From contig NZ_BAKK01000001.1 in NCBI RefSeq assembly GCF_000614145.1, positions 177,155-241,154 on the forward strand: a stretch of DNA of 64,000 nt. Reading direction: 5' to 3'. Every line of letters begins with the position of its first letter. The first letter of the stretch is position 1. The position numbers and the translations under genes were made by a program. The notes under the pieces are model-generated. The model saw only the letters and a list, made by a program, of their open reading frames with translations, did not search any database and was not told where the DNA came from. The stretch is from Bacteroides faecichinchillae JCM 17102 (GTDB taxonomy: Bacteria > Bacteroidota > Bacteroidia > Bacteroidales > Bacteroidaceae). Positions 53,901 through 63,934 of the stretch are shown piece after piece.

Positions 53901-55301
53901 GTATAAATTACAAGGAGAGGATCAGTCACTGGAAGGTTATTGTAGGCAGTTGGAACGTTCGAATACAAATAAAACGGTGGGTATTATTCTTTGTGTAATT
54001 TTATTGGTGGCTTCTTTGATTGGTTATTATTTATTGTATATGCGGAAGCGGGTGCAGAATCGGTTGAATCTGGAACAGGTGCTTGAGATTAATCAGAAAG
54101 TATTTGCCGCTTCTTTAATTAGACCACAAGAGAATGCTGAAGCTCTTCAACGAGAAGAAGATACTTTGAAAGAGATTCCGCAACGCATCGTCAAAGAGGC
54201 GTTTGGCGCAGTAAATGAGTTGCTGACAATTGAACGAATGGGGATTGCTGTATATAATGAAACAACACATCGGTTGGAATATGCTTCAAGCAATGGTCAG
54301 GAAATGCCAGAGATGGTCCAACAGTGTTTCGATACTTGTGAATACCTTTCTGTACAACATTCCCAGGCGATTCCGTTGATGATAGAGGTGGGTGGTGAAC
54401 ACCAATATGTGGGAGTATTCTATCTAGAACGTAGGGAAGGGACGGAACAAGAAACGGATCGTTTATTATTCGAGCTGGTAGCCCGTTATGTAGCTATTGT
54501 AGTATTTAATGCTGTGGTTAAACTGGCTACGAAATATCGGGATATTGAATCTGCCATGAAGAAACACGTCGTGCTTCATGGGAAGATAGTATGCTCCATG
54601 TGCAGAATATGGTGCTTGACAACTGTCTTTCCACTATCAAGCACGAAACAATCTATTATCCTAATAAGATAAAACAGATCATCGGGCGGTTAAATACGCA
54701 GCAACTCTCGGAAAAAGAAGAACGGGAGGCAATAGAGACAATTACGGAGTTGATTGAATATTATAAAGGAATATTCACTATTTTGAGTTCTTGTGCTTCC
54801 CGACAGTTGGAGGAGGTTACTTTCCGGCGAACTACTATCCCAGTGCAAGAGCTTTTTGATGCTGCTACAAAATATTTCCGAAAAGTGAATAAAAATCTGA
54901 TTGAGAAGCTGGAATTAGTGATAGAGCCGATAGATGCGAAGGTTATAGGTGATGTAAATCAGTTACGTTTCTTGTTTGAGAATCTGATCGATGAAGCTTT
55001 GACAGTTCATGAAGAAGGAATTATCCGTATACAAGCCTGTAAGGAGGATGAATATATCCGTTTTCTTTTTACGGATACACGACGTGAAAAGAGTATAGAA
55101 GAATTGAATCAATTATTCTACCCAAATCTGGCTCGTATGACTTCCGGAGAAAAAGGGGAGTTACGAGGTACTGAATATTTGGTGTGTAAACAGATTATTC
55201 GAGATCATGATGAATTTGCCGGTCGCAGAGGATGTCGTATTAATGCAGAACCTGCTGAAGGTGGTGGATTTACAGTCTATTTCACTATTCCACGTAGATA
55301 A
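50912..55301 (+). CDS. Giant dual sensor histidine kinase, DUF5112/DUF5113-like (two frameshifts)
   Basis: Restored length is 1,463 residues. Segments in order: membrane helix 27-49 ending at Cys50; periplasmic helical, TPR-like sensor (about 55-455); helix 462-485; coiled and GAF-like region; a good HATPase domain with N-box NTLAENARKYT (726-736), DNGPG (759-763) and GSGFGL (799-804); helix 847-865; second periplasmic region (866-1020); helix 1022-1043; GAF-like region; H-box STIKHETIYYP with His1245; and a poor ATPase-like end with no DxGxG or GxGxG. One A is missing near 52800 and one G near 54561, but the frame between 52918 and 54672 runs unbroken from the first ATPase into the second sensor half, so the two-half protein is real. 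The response regulator gene follows by 34 nt. Confidence 0.78.
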
Positions 55302-55335
55302 TAAGGAACACATATAAGTTATTTGATAAAGAAAA

Positions 55336-56064
55336 ATGGAAGAACAAAAATTTAAGGTTATTATTGTTGAGGATGTAAAATTGGAGTTGAAGGGGACGGA
55401 GGAAATCTTCCGTCATGAAATTCCTAATGCAGAAGTTATTGGTACAGCTATGACTGAGGGTGAATTCTGGTCGTTGATGGAGACACAGATCCCCGATTTG
55501 GTATTGTTAGATTTAGGATTAGGTGGTTCAACTACGATTGGAGTTGATATTTGCCGTAATATATTTAAGCGTTACAAAGGGGTTCGTGTATTAATCTTTA
55601 CTGGAGAAATACTGAATGAGAAACTCTGGGTAGATGTACTGAATGCAGGTGCGGACGGCATTATCCTTAAAACCGGTGAACTGCTGACTAAAACGGATGT
55701 ACAAGCTGTCATGGATGGTAAAAAGCTTGTGTTTAACTATCCTATTCTGGAAAAGATTGTGGACCGCTTCAAGAAGTCGGTAGCAAATGATGCTAAACGG
55801 CAAGAAGCTGTGATTAGCTATGATATTGATGAATATGACGAGCGTTTTCTTCGCCATCTGGCATTGGGATTTACCAAAGATATGATTGCTAATCTGAAAG
55901 GAATGCCTTTTGGAGTGAAATCATTGGAGAAACGACAGAATGATCTTATTGGTCGTCTTTTCCCGAACGGAGAACGGATAGGAGTGAACGCTACTCGTTT
56001 AGTAGTACGTGCTTTAGAATTACGTATTATCGACCTCGATAATCTGGAAGCTGATGAAGAGTAA
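55336..56064 (+). CDS. Response regulator with HTH-like output domain (DUF5932-like)
   Basis: 242 residues. The receiver domain has the acidic pair Glu12/Asp13 in VEDVK, phosphoacceptor Asp59 in LLDLGLG, the switch threonine in VLIFTGE and the lysine in GIILKTGE. The C-terminal part (about 165-240) has LGFTKDMIANLKGMPFGVKS followed by RQNDLIGRLF, which resembles a LuxR-type HTH and would bind DNA. It is the evident partner of the upstream kinase. Its last 11 nt overlap the transporter gene, suggesting shared regulation or autoregulation of the operon. Confidence 0.82.
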   Translation: MEEQKFKVIIVEDVKLELKGTEEIFRHEIPNAEVIGTAMTEGEFWSLMETQIPDLVLLDLGLGGSTTIGVDICRNIFKRYKGVRVLIFTGEILNEKLWVDVLNAGADGIILKTGELLTKTDVQAVMDGKKLVFNYPILEKIVDRFKKSVANDAKRQEAVISYDIDEYDERFLRHLALGFTKDMIANLKGMPFGVKSLEKRQNDLIGRLFPNGERIGVNATRLVVRALELRIIDLDNLEADEE

Positions 56065-57508
56065 ATGGCGGGTACCTCATCCTGCTACAATGTTTTTTCT
56101 GCTGACGTTGGCGGTCGTTTTCCTTTCATGGATATGTGATATCTATGGAGTAAAGGTGACGTTACCGCAATCAGGAGAAGATATTCGTGTGCAAAGTCTG
56201 CTAAGTCCGGAAGGAATCCGGTGGTGGTTGCGGAATGCTATTGGTAACTTTACTGGGTTTGCTCCTTTGGGTATGGTAATTATTGCTATGTTCGGTCTAG
56301 GAGTTGCTATACATTCCGGATTCATTGATGCGTGCATTCGTATTGGGGTAGGAAAGCGTCAGGGAAAAAGGAAAATTATTATATGGGTGATCATTCTGGG
56401 ACTATTGTCAAATGTGATCGGAGACGGGGGATATATCATATTGCTTCCTATTGCCGCTATGCTTTTTCAATGGGTGGGGCTTCATCCGATTGCCGGAATT
56501 GTGACGGCTTATGTGTCCGTTGCCTGTGGGTATAGTGCGAATGTCGTGTTAAGTACGATGGACCCATTACTGGCTCATACCACCCAAGAGGCAGCATTAG
56601 TGCAAACTGGGTATCAAGGAAATACAGAACCTTTGTGCAATTACTTTTTTATGAGTGCTTCTACTGTAGTGATTGCAGCTATCGTATATTGGGTTACTCA
56701 AAAGTTCCTTATTCCTGCTTTGGGGAAATATGAAGGTAATGTGAGAATGGAAGCTTACCGACCTTTATCTCGCAAAGAGCGGCGGGCATTGACACTTGCT
56801 GTTATTGTGGCAGGGATTTATACGACGCTTATTTTATGGCTAACTTTTTCTTCTTACGGTATTCTGCGTGGAGTTAATGGTGGACTGATGCACTCACCTT
56901 TTATTGCAGGTATTTTGTTTTTGCTCTCTTTGGGAGCTGGTTTTACGGGAATGGCCTATGGATTTGGTTCCGGACGTTATCGTAGCGATAATGATGTGAT
57001 TGACGGACTCACCCAACCAATAAAATTATTAGGTGTATATTTTGTGATTGCTTTTTTTGCTGCACAAATGTTTGCTTGTTTTGAGTATTCTCATTTGGAC
57101 AAATGTTTCGCTATTATGGGAGCAGAATTATTATCTTCCTATGAGCCATCTCCATTATTGACACTTGTTCTATTTATCTTATTCACAGCATTGATTAATC
57201 TGATCATGGTGTCCGCTACATCCAAATGGGCATTTATGTCTTTTATCTTTATTCCTATGTTTGCTCAAATGGGGATTACGCCTGATGTGACCCAGTGTGC
57301 TTTCCGTATTGGAGATAGCTCAACAAATGCTATAACACCGTTCTTATTTTATATGCCATTAGTTTTAACTTATATGCGTCAGTATAATAAACAGATCACT
57401 TATGGTTCTTTGTTGAAATACACGTGGAGGTATTCGTTGTGCATTTTAGCTGCATGGACTGCTTTGTTTGTTATTTGGTATTTACTGAAGTTACCAATGG
57501 GATTATAA
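56054..57508 (+). CDS. AbgT-family transporter
   Basis: A 484-residue membrane protein with about 11 helices. The family signature RIGDSSTNAITPFLFYMPL lies near 420-438, and GDGGYIILLPIAAMLF near 125 is the matching N-terminal hairpin motif. Known members take up p-aminobenzoyl-glutamate or export sulfonamides. It overlaps the response-regulator gene by 11 nt, so it is the likely output or the effector of that two-component system. Exact substrate unproven. Confidence 0.9.
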   Translation: MKSKWRVPHPATMFFLLTLAVVFLSWICDIYGVKVTLPQSGEDIRVQSLLSPEGIRWWLRNAIGNFTGFAPLGMVIIAMFGLGVAIHSGFIDACIRIGVGKRQGKRKIIIWVIILGLLSNVIGDGGYIILLPIAAMLFQWVGLHPIAGIVTAYVSVACGYSANVVLSTMDPLLAHTTQEAALVQTGYQGNTEPLCNYFFMSASTVVIAAIVYWVTQKFLIPALGKYEGNVRMEAYRPLSRKERRALTLAVIVAGIYTTLILWLTFSSYGILRGVNGGLMHSPFIAGILFLLSLGAGFTGMAYGFGSGRYRSDNDVIDGLTQPIKLLGVYFVIAFFAAQMFACFEYSHLDKCFAIMGAELLSSYEPSPLLTLVLFILFTALINLIMVSATSKWAFMSFIFIPMFAQMGITPDVTQCAFRIGDSSTNAITPFLFYMPLVLTYMRQYNKQITYGSLLKYTWRYSLCILAAWTALFVIWYLLKLPMGL

Positions 57509-57562
57509 GTAATTGGTACATAGAGATAAAGAAAAAAAGTAGGTAAAAAGTAATAGAAAATT

Positions 57563-57592
57563 TTTGTGATTACATAAAAAACACTACCTTTG
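57563..57592 (+). promoter_or_regulatory. Promoter of tRNA-Arg
   Basis: TTTG (57563-57566), 18 nt, TACCTTTG (57585-57592), then the tRNA at 57610. Confidence 0.8.
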
Positions 57593-57609
57593 CAACCGCA
57601 AATAAGGAT

Positions 57610-57683
<74 letters not shown>

Positions 57684-57686
57684 CAT

Positions 57687-57716
57687 AAGGCGGTTACTTA
57701 GGTAATTGCCTTTTTT
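57687..57716 (+). terminator. Terminator of tRNA-Arg
   Basis: AAGGCGGTTAC and GTAATTGCCTT form an 11-bp stem with G-U pairs, followed by TTTTTT. The gap 57717-57954 beyond it shows nothing recognisable. Confidence 0.85.
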
Positions 57717-57954
57717 GTTGTATATCTTGCTATATGCTATTTAGCTGATATATGGAATGATACAAAAGCAATATTATCTTAATTTTGTTGTGTATCTATA
57801 TGCACATCATGCATGAAAGTGCAAAAATATGATATCCATATGATACTGTGTATATGTTACGGATATTAGAAGCTTTCTCTTGCTTATAATTCCTTTTACA
57901 AAGAATAACGAACGTTATAGAGCTTTCAAAAAGCTCAAAAAAGTTAAAAAAGAG

Positions 57955-57985
57955 TTGTATCTTTCTATTATAACTTATACTTTTG
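57955..57985 (+). promoter_or_regulatory. Promoter of the TPR protein gene
   Basis: TTG (57955-57957), 20 nt, TACTTTTG (57978-57985), giving a leader of about 25 nt before ATG 58017. Confidence 0.7.
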
Positions 57986-58016
57986 AACGATTAACAACTA
58001 AAAAACACATAAAGTT

Positions 58017-58751
58017 ATGAAGAAATTGATTTTTTTATTTGCAATTTGTATTGCAGCAACTAACATTTTTGCCCAAACCGACCCAAACCAATTAAAAAAA
58101 GAAGGTAGTGAAGCGTTCAATGCTAAGAACTATCCTGTAGCTTATGCAAAATTTAGTGAATACCTAAAACAAATTAATAATCAGGATTCAGTAATTGCTT
58201 ACTATTGTGGTATGGCTGCTGATGAAGCTAAAAAATATGCTGAAGCTGTAACCTTTTTTGATATAGCTATTCAGAAGAAATATAATGTAGGAAATGCTTA
58301 TGCTCGTAAGGCTTTAGCTTTAAGTGAGTTGAAAAAAACGGATGAGTTTGTGGCTACTCTTGAAGAGGGACTGAAAGTTGATCCGGATAATAAATCAATG
58401 GTTAAGAATTATGGTTTACATTTCTTGAAAGCTGGAATTGCGGCTCAGAAAGCTGGTAAGAAAGAAGTTGCCGAAGAAGCATTTAAAAAAGTTATTCCCC
58501 TGAATAATAAGAAATACAAAACTGACGCATTGTATAGTTTAGGAGTATTGTGTTATAATGATGGAGCCAATATATTGAAAGTTGCTACTCCGTTGGCAAC
58601 ATCAGACGCAGACAAGTATGCTGCAGAAAAAGCAAAAGCTGATGCGCGTTTTAAGGAAGCTGTAGATTACTTGGAAGAAGCACAAAAAGTATCTCCAGAG
58701 AGAGCCGAAATTAAAACGATGCTCACTCAGGTACAAGATGCCATGAAATAA
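58017..58751 (+). CDS. Secreted TPR-repeat protein
   Basis: 244 residues: signal peptide (IFLFAICIAATNIFAQ), then about four or five tetratricopeptide units (NAKNYPVAYAKFSEYLK, KKYAEAVTFFDIAIQKKY, EVAEEAFKKVIPLN, ARFKEAVDYLEEAQKVSP). Periplasmic or outer-membrane scaffold; no partner is evident. Own promoter and terminator. Confidence 0.85.
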   Translation: MKKLIFLFAICIAATNIFAQTDPNQLKKEGSEAFNAKNYPVAYAKFSEYLKQINNQDSVIAYYCGMAADEAKKYAEAVTFFDIAIQKKYNVGNAYARKALALSELKKTDEFVATLEEGLKVDPDNKSMVKNYGLHFLKAGIAAQKAGKKEVAEEAFKKVIPLNNKKYKTDALYSLGVLCYNDGANILKVATPLATSDADKYAAEKAKADARFKEAVDYLEEAQKVSPERAEIKTMLTQVQDAMK

Positions 58752-58774
58752 TTCTTTAATTATAGACTGAGTAG

Positions 58775-58811
58775 AGGGTTGCTATACTTGATTGTTAGCA
58801 ACCCTTTTTTG
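58775..58811 (+). terminator. Terminator of the TPR gene
   Basis: AGGGTTGCTA (58775-58784) and TAGCAACCCT pair perfectly, followed by TTTTTT. It lies inside the longer possible pabB frame, which supports the later pabB start. Confidence 0.9.
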
Positions 58812-58871
58812 TACCTTGTTTTCAAGTCCTATAGTTTTTATATACATTTGTTCCTTCAAAGTAAGAAATGT

Positions 58872-59888
58872 ATGCGATTATATACTAAAGATCAAGCAAT
58901 CGAGCGGATGAATCGTTTGGGACGAAATTCTAGCCCTTTTATATTTATTATTAATTATGCACAAGATACATCTTATGTTGAGGAGGTTTCGTCTGTTGAT
59001 TCTACTGAGATATTATATAATTTGAATGGATTTACTAACCTGCCGCTGTTGAAGAAAAATAGCGTTTCAGCTTTTTCGGAACAACATGTTTTTTTTAATA
59101 CACCTGTTCGGTGGCAATCTTTTCCTGAATCCTTTGATGCTTATAAACGTTCGTTTCAGTTCGTTCAGCAAAATATATTTGTAGGAAATAGCTTTCTTAC
59201 CAATTTGACGTGTCGTACTCCGATAGAAACTAATCTTAATATAAGAGATCTTTTTTTCCATTCAAAAGCTATGTACAAATTGTGGATAAAAGATAGGTTT
59301 ACCGTTTTCTCTCCTGAAATATTTGTCAGAATATGCAAAGGAAAAATTAGCTCTTATCCGATGAAAGGAACAATAGATGCCTCTTTACCATGTGCTGCTC
59401 AAATATTGATGAACGATTCTAAAGAGGCTGCAGAACATGCAACTATTGTAGATTTGATTCGTAATGATTTGAGTATGGTGGCAGACCAAGTATCAGTATC
59501 AAGATATCGCTATATTGATAAGTTGCAAACCAATCGAGGCGCTATTCTTCAGACAAGTTCTGAGATTCGGGGAATATTACCCAAAAACTATCAGTCTGCA
59601 TTAGGAGATATTATTTTTAAACTCTTGCCAGCAGGTTCTATCACAGGAGCGCCTAAGAAAAAGACGATGCAGATTATCGAAGAAGCAGAAAACTATGATA
59701 GAGGTTTTTATACTGGTGTAATGGGGTATTTTGATGGCAGAGACTTGGATAGTGCTGTAATGATACGTTTTGTGGAACAAGAAAACGGGAAAATGTATTT
59801 TAGAAGTGGAGGTGGCATTACTTGTCAAAGTGATGTGGAAAGCGAGTATAATGAAATGAAACAAAAAATATATGTGCCTATTTATTGA
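58872..59888 (+). CDS. pabB: Aminodeoxychorismate synthase component I
   Basis: Adds an amino group to chorismate toward p-aminobenzoate. 338 residues from ATG 58872 (earlier start rejected, see terminator). Shorter than E. coli PabB (453) because the N-terminal subdomain is reduced. The chorismate-binding core has YPMKGTIDA, DLIRNDLSMVA, PAGSITGAPKKKTM and MYFRSGGGIT. The glutamine amidotransferase partner PabA is not nearby. Overlaps pabC by 17 nt. Confidence 0.9.
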   Translation: MRLYTKDQAIERMNRLGRNSSPFIFIINYAQDTSYVEEVSSVDSTEILYNLNGFTNLPLLKKNSVSAFSEQHVFFNTPVRWQSFPESFDAYKRSFQFVQQNIFVGNSFLTNLTCRTPIETNLNIRDLFFHSKAMYKLWIKDRFTVFSPEIFVRICKGKISSYPMKGTIDASLPCAAQILMNDSKEAAEHATIVDLIRNDLSMVADQVSVSRYRYIDKLQTNRGAILQTSSEIRGILPKNYQSALGDIIFKLLPAGSITGAPKKKTMQIIEEAENYDRGFYTGVMGYFDGRDLDSAVMIRFVEQENGKMYFRSGGGITCQSDVESEYNEMKQKIYVPIY

Positions 59889-60468
59889 AACCATTCGGAT
59901 AGAGAACGGACAAATCTGTAATTTAGAGTATCATACGGAGCGTTTTAACCGGACTCGTGCTGCTTTTTGGAATGATATAGCTTTCATTGATTTGAAGGAA
60001 TTTATTTACCCACCAAACATCCTCGGTGTTCAAAAATGCCGGATTGTATATGGAAAGCGGATAGAAGAGATAACATACGCTTCTTATCAAGTTAGGGAGG
60101 TAACTTCTTTGCGCTTGATGGTTGATAATACGATTGATTATACCTATAAGAAAATAGATCGGGAAAGATTGAATACTTTGTTTTCTCAACGAGGAGCAGC
60201 AGATGATATATTGGTGATAAAGAATGGATTTTTGACGGATACATCCATTGCTAACATTGCTTTATACGATGGAAATACATGGTTTACTCCAGCTCATCCT
60301 TTACTGAATGGTACTAAGAGAGCAAAGCTCTTAGAAAAGCATTTGATCGTAGAGAAGGATATACCTTTGTCTCAAATAACTGATTATTCGTACATCATGC
60401 TGTTTAATGCGATGATTGATTGGGAACAGATAAAATTTGCTGTTAATGAAAAGTATTTGATTTTATAA
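59872..60468 (+). CDS. pabC: Aminodeoxychorismate lyase (class IV aminotransferase fold)
   Basis: Releases p-aminobenzoate and pyruvate. 198 residues, shorter than typical PabC (about 270). PLP lysine candidate in YTYKKIDR, the conserved acidic/Asn segment LTDTSIANIALYDGNTWFTP and TKRAKLLEKHL. The 17-nt overlap with pabB supports joint function. Confidence 0.85.
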   Translation: MCLFIETIRIENGQICNLEYHTERFNRTRAAFWNDIAFIDLKEFIYPPNILGVQKCRIVYGKRIEEITYASYQVREVTSLRLMVDNTIDYTYKKIDRERLNTLFSQRGAADDILVIKNGFLTDTSIANIALYDGNTWFTPAHPLLNGTKRAKLLEKHLIVEKDIPLSQITDYSYIMLFNAMIDWEQIKFAVNEKYLIL

Positions 60469-60646
60469 ACTATAATTAACGGATTTATTTGAAGGATTAC
60501 TGAACAAATACTCTCCTTAATCTGTTATATTTATGTGTTTTTCATAGTATTAGATATAAGATTAATTAAAAAGAGATTGTACGCAACTTGTGAAAGCTTA
60601 AGTACGTCAGAAGCAGAAGAGTCTGTTTTTATGATAAATGTGTTAG

Positions 60647-60679
60647 AGCATCGGTTTATATATAGCCGATGCTTTTTTT
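60647..60679 (+). terminator. Terminator after the pabBC region
   Basis: AGCATCGG (60647-60654) and CCGATGCT (60666-60673), followed by TTTTTTT. It lies 180 nt after pabC; the stretch between holds no gene or promoter that I can see. Confidence 0.85.
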
Positions 60680-60751
60680 ATGTCCTTTTGTAGCGTTTTG
60701 TAGTTTATATGAAATAAAATTTGTACGTTTGTAGGATAATAATAGAAAATA

Positions 60752-61423
60752 ATGAAGATGAATATACCCGTTATTTTTCAATTTTTAAATGATCTTTCTG
60801 CGAACAATAATCGAGAGTGGTTTCATGAACATCGCTCAGAATATGAAATAGCCCGTATTGAGTTTGAAAATTTTCTTGCAGCAGTGATTGCCCGTATTTC
60901 TCTGTTTGATGAGTCTATCCGGGGAGTTCAACCTAAAGACTGTACGTATCGTATTTACCGGGATACCCGTTTTTCTGCGGACAAAACACCATATAAGATA
61001 CATTTTGGCGGATATATCAATGCCAAAGGAAAAAAATCCAATCATTGTGGATACTATGTACATCTCCAACCAGATGGTTGTATGCTTGCTGGAGGTGGTC
61101 TGTGTTTGCCTCCTAATGTGATGAAAGCTGTCAGACAATCTATTTACGATAACGTGGAAGAATACATATCAATAATAGAAGATCCGAAATTCAAACAATA
61201 TTTTTCTGTAGTGGGAGAGGATTTCATGAAAACAGCTCCTAAGGGTTTTCCGAGAGATTTTAAGTATATTGATTATTTAAAATGCAGGCAATATACTTGT
61301 ACATATAATGTTCCTGATAACTTTTTCTCTCAGCCTGATATGATGGAACAAATAGGGAAAGTGTTCCAGCAATTCAAACGCTTTTCCGATTTTATAAATT
61401 ATACGATTGACGATTTTGAATAA
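60752..61423 (+). CDS. DUF2461 family protein
   Basis: 223 residues. The family features NNREWFHEHRSEYE at the N-terminus, YRIYRDTRFSADKTPYKIHFGG centrally, and GFPRDFKYIDYLKCR are all present. A -7 box TACGTTTG lies at 60724-60731. Cytoplasmic; function unknown in all organisms. Confidence 0.9.
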   Translation: MKMNIPVIFQFLNDLSANNNREWFHEHRSEYEIARIEFENFLAAVIARISLFDESIRGVQPKDCTYRIYRDTRFSADKTPYKIHFGGYINAKGKKSNHCGYYVHLQPDGCMLAGGGLCLPPNVMKAVRQSIYDNVEEYISIIEDPKFKQYFSVVGEDFMKTAPKGFPRDFKYIDYLKCRQYTCTYNVPDNFFSQPDMMEQIGKVFQQFKRFSDFINYTIDDFE

Positions 61424-61456
61424 TACCTAAAATATAAACTTTAAAATTAAACTTTT

Positions 61457-61903
61457 ATGGTTATAGATACTTTGGATAATCTTGAAAAATATACCTCTTT
61501 GAATCCTTTGTTTGCGGAAGCTATAGAGTTTTTAAAATCTCATGACTTACAGGCTATGGAGATCGGTAAAACGGAATTGAAAGGAAAAGATCTGTTTGTG
61601 AATATAGCACAGACACAGCCTAAAACAAAAGAAGAAGTAAAGTTAGAGACACATAGAGAGTATATTGATATTCAAATACCACTGTCCGGAACAGAGGTAA
61701 TGGGTTATACTGCTGCTAAAGACTGTATTCCTGCAAATGCTCCTTACAATGCAGAAAAAGATATTACTTTTTTTGAAGGGGTAGCTGATATTTATCTTGC
61801 TGTGAAGCCCGGAATGTTTACTATTTTTTTCCCACAAGATGGACATGCTCCCGGAATTAGTCCAGAAGGAGTGAAAAAAGTAATCGTAAAAGTAAAAGTT
61901 TAA
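61457..61903 (+). CDS. YhcH/YjgK/YiaL family protein (DUF386)
   Basis: 148 residues with a double-stranded beta-helix fold. THREYIDIQIPLSG and FTIFFPQDGHAPGI carry the His/Glu-type metal ligands of the family. Relatives are linked to sialic-acid or anomer metabolism, but no such genes are nearby. It lies 33 nt after the DUF2461 gene and 19 nt before glgB. Confidence 0.88.
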   Translation: MVIDTLDNLEKYTSLNPLFAEAIEFLKSHDLQAMEIGKTELKGKDLFVNIAQTQPKTKEEVKLETHREYIDIQIPLSGTEVMGYTAAKDCIPANAPYNAEKDITFFEGVADIYLAVKPGMFTIFFPQDGHAPGISPEGVKKVIVKVKV

Positions 61904-61922
61904 CCTTAAATTTAATTTTGAT

Positions 61923-63934
61923 ATGGAAAAGACTCTGAATCTTATCAAAAACGATCCCTGGTTGGAACCGTATACCGATGCTATCGTTGGTCGTCACCAG
62001 CATGTATTGAACAAGGAAGCCGAATTGACCAATAAAGGAAAACAGACTCTCTCGGATTTTGCATCGGGTTATCTCTATTTCGGTTTGCACCGTACACCGA
62101 ATGGATGGACATTTCGTGAATGGGCTCCTAATGCTACACATATTTATATGGTAGGTACATTCAATAATTGGGAAGAAAAGACAGCCTATAAACTGAAAAA
62201 ACTGAAAAATGGTAATTGGGAGATTGATCTTCCTGCAGATGCGATAAAACATGGTGATTTGTATAAGTTGAATGTTTATTGGGAGGGTGGACAAGGAGAA
62301 CGTATTCCGGCATGGGCTACACGTGTGTTCAGGATGAGAATACTAAAATATTTAGTGCACAGGTATGGGCTCCGGAAAATCCTTATAATTTTAAGAAAAA
62401 GACATTCAAGCCTAGTACTAATCCACTGTTGATATATGAATGCCATATTGGAATGGCACAAAAGGAAGAAAAAGTAGGTACGTACAATGAATTTCGCGAG
62501 AAAGTTCTTCCTCGTATTGCACAAGAAGGATATAACTGCATTCAGATTATGGCTATCCAAGAGCATCCTTATTATGGAAGTTTTGGTTATCATGTGTCTA
62601 GCTTTTTTGCAGCTTCTTCCCGTTTTGGAACTCCTGACGAGTTAAAAGCATTAATTGACGAAGCCCATCAAATGGGAATTGCAGTAATTATGGATATTGT
62701 CCATTCTCATGCGGTGAAAAATGAAGTAGAAGGATTGGGTAACTTTGCTGGTGATCCAAATCAATATTTCTATCCGGGTAGCCGTAGAGAACATCCGGCA
62801 TGGGATTCACTATGTTTTGATTATGGAAAAAATGAAGTGATTCATTTCTTGCTTTCCAATTGTAAATATTGGTTGGATGAATATAAATTTGACGGATTTC
62901 GTTTTGATGGTGTAACATCTATGTTATATTATAGCCATGGTTTGGGGGAAGCTTTCTGCAACTATAGAGACTATTTCAATGGTCATCAAGATGATAATGC
63001 TGTTTGTTATCTTTCATTAGCTAACGAATTGATTCATCAGGTAAACCCCAAAGCAATAACGATAGCGGAGGAAGTATCTGGTATGCCGGGCCTTGCAGCT
63101 AAAGTGGAAGACGGAGGCTATGGCTTTGATTATCGTATGGCAATGAATATTCCGGATTACTGGATTAAAACAATCAAAGAAAAGATTGATGAAGATTGGA
63201 AACCGTCAAGTATGTTCTGGGAAGTGACAAACCGCCGTCAAGATGAAAAGACTATTTCGTATACAGAAAGTCATGACCAGGCATTGGTAGGAGATAAGAC
63301 AATTATTTTCCGTCTGATTGATGCTGATATGTATTGGCATATGCAGAAAGGGGATGAGAACTATATAGTCAATAGAGGTATCGCTTTACATAAAATGATT
63401 CGATTACTGACAGCTTCAACTATTAATGGTGGTTATCTGAACTTTATGGGTAATGAATTCGGTCATCCTGAATGGATTGATTTCCCACGTGAAGGTAATG
63501 GATGGTCTTGTAAATATGCTCGCCGTCAATGGGATTTGGTGGATAATAAGAATTTGGCATATCATTACTTGGGTGACTTTGACACAGAGATGTTGAAAGT
63601 GATTAAGAGTGTGAAAGATTTCCAGGCAACCCCGGTTCAGGAAGTTTGGCACAACGATAAAGATCAGATATTGGCTTATGCCCGAAAGGATCTTATTTTT
63701 GTTTTCAACTTTAATCCAAAACAGTCATTTGCAGACTATGGTTTCTTGGTGACTCCGGGAGCTTATGAAGTGATTCTGAATACAGATAATACTGCATTTG
63801 GAGGAAATGGTTTTGCTGATGATTCTGTTGTTCATTTTACGATAACAGATCCTTTATATAAAAAGGAAAAGAAAGAATGGTTAAAACTATATATTCCTGC
63901 GCGTTCTGCTGTTGTTTTAAGAAAAAAGAAATAA
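61923..63934 (+). CDS. glgB: 1,4-alpha-glucan branching enzyme (frameshifted)
   Basis: A GH13 enzyme introducing alpha-1,6 branches in glycogen; restored length is 670 residues. An N-terminal CBM48-like domain holds GWTFREWAPNATHIYMVGTFNNWEEK (split into two strands). The catalytic nucleophile is in GFRFDGVTSMLYYSHG, the acid in AEEVSGMPGL and the third acidic residue in ESHDQALVGDK. This is the eukaryote-like GBE1 branch. One G is missing near 62327 (GTGGTTCAG reads GTGTTCAG), which splits the frame after about 135 residues. Confidence 0.93.

Noticed and set aside
58779..58871. Earlier start for pabB
   Set aside because: It would run through the terminator of the TPR gene and add a hydrophobic tail not found in PabB.
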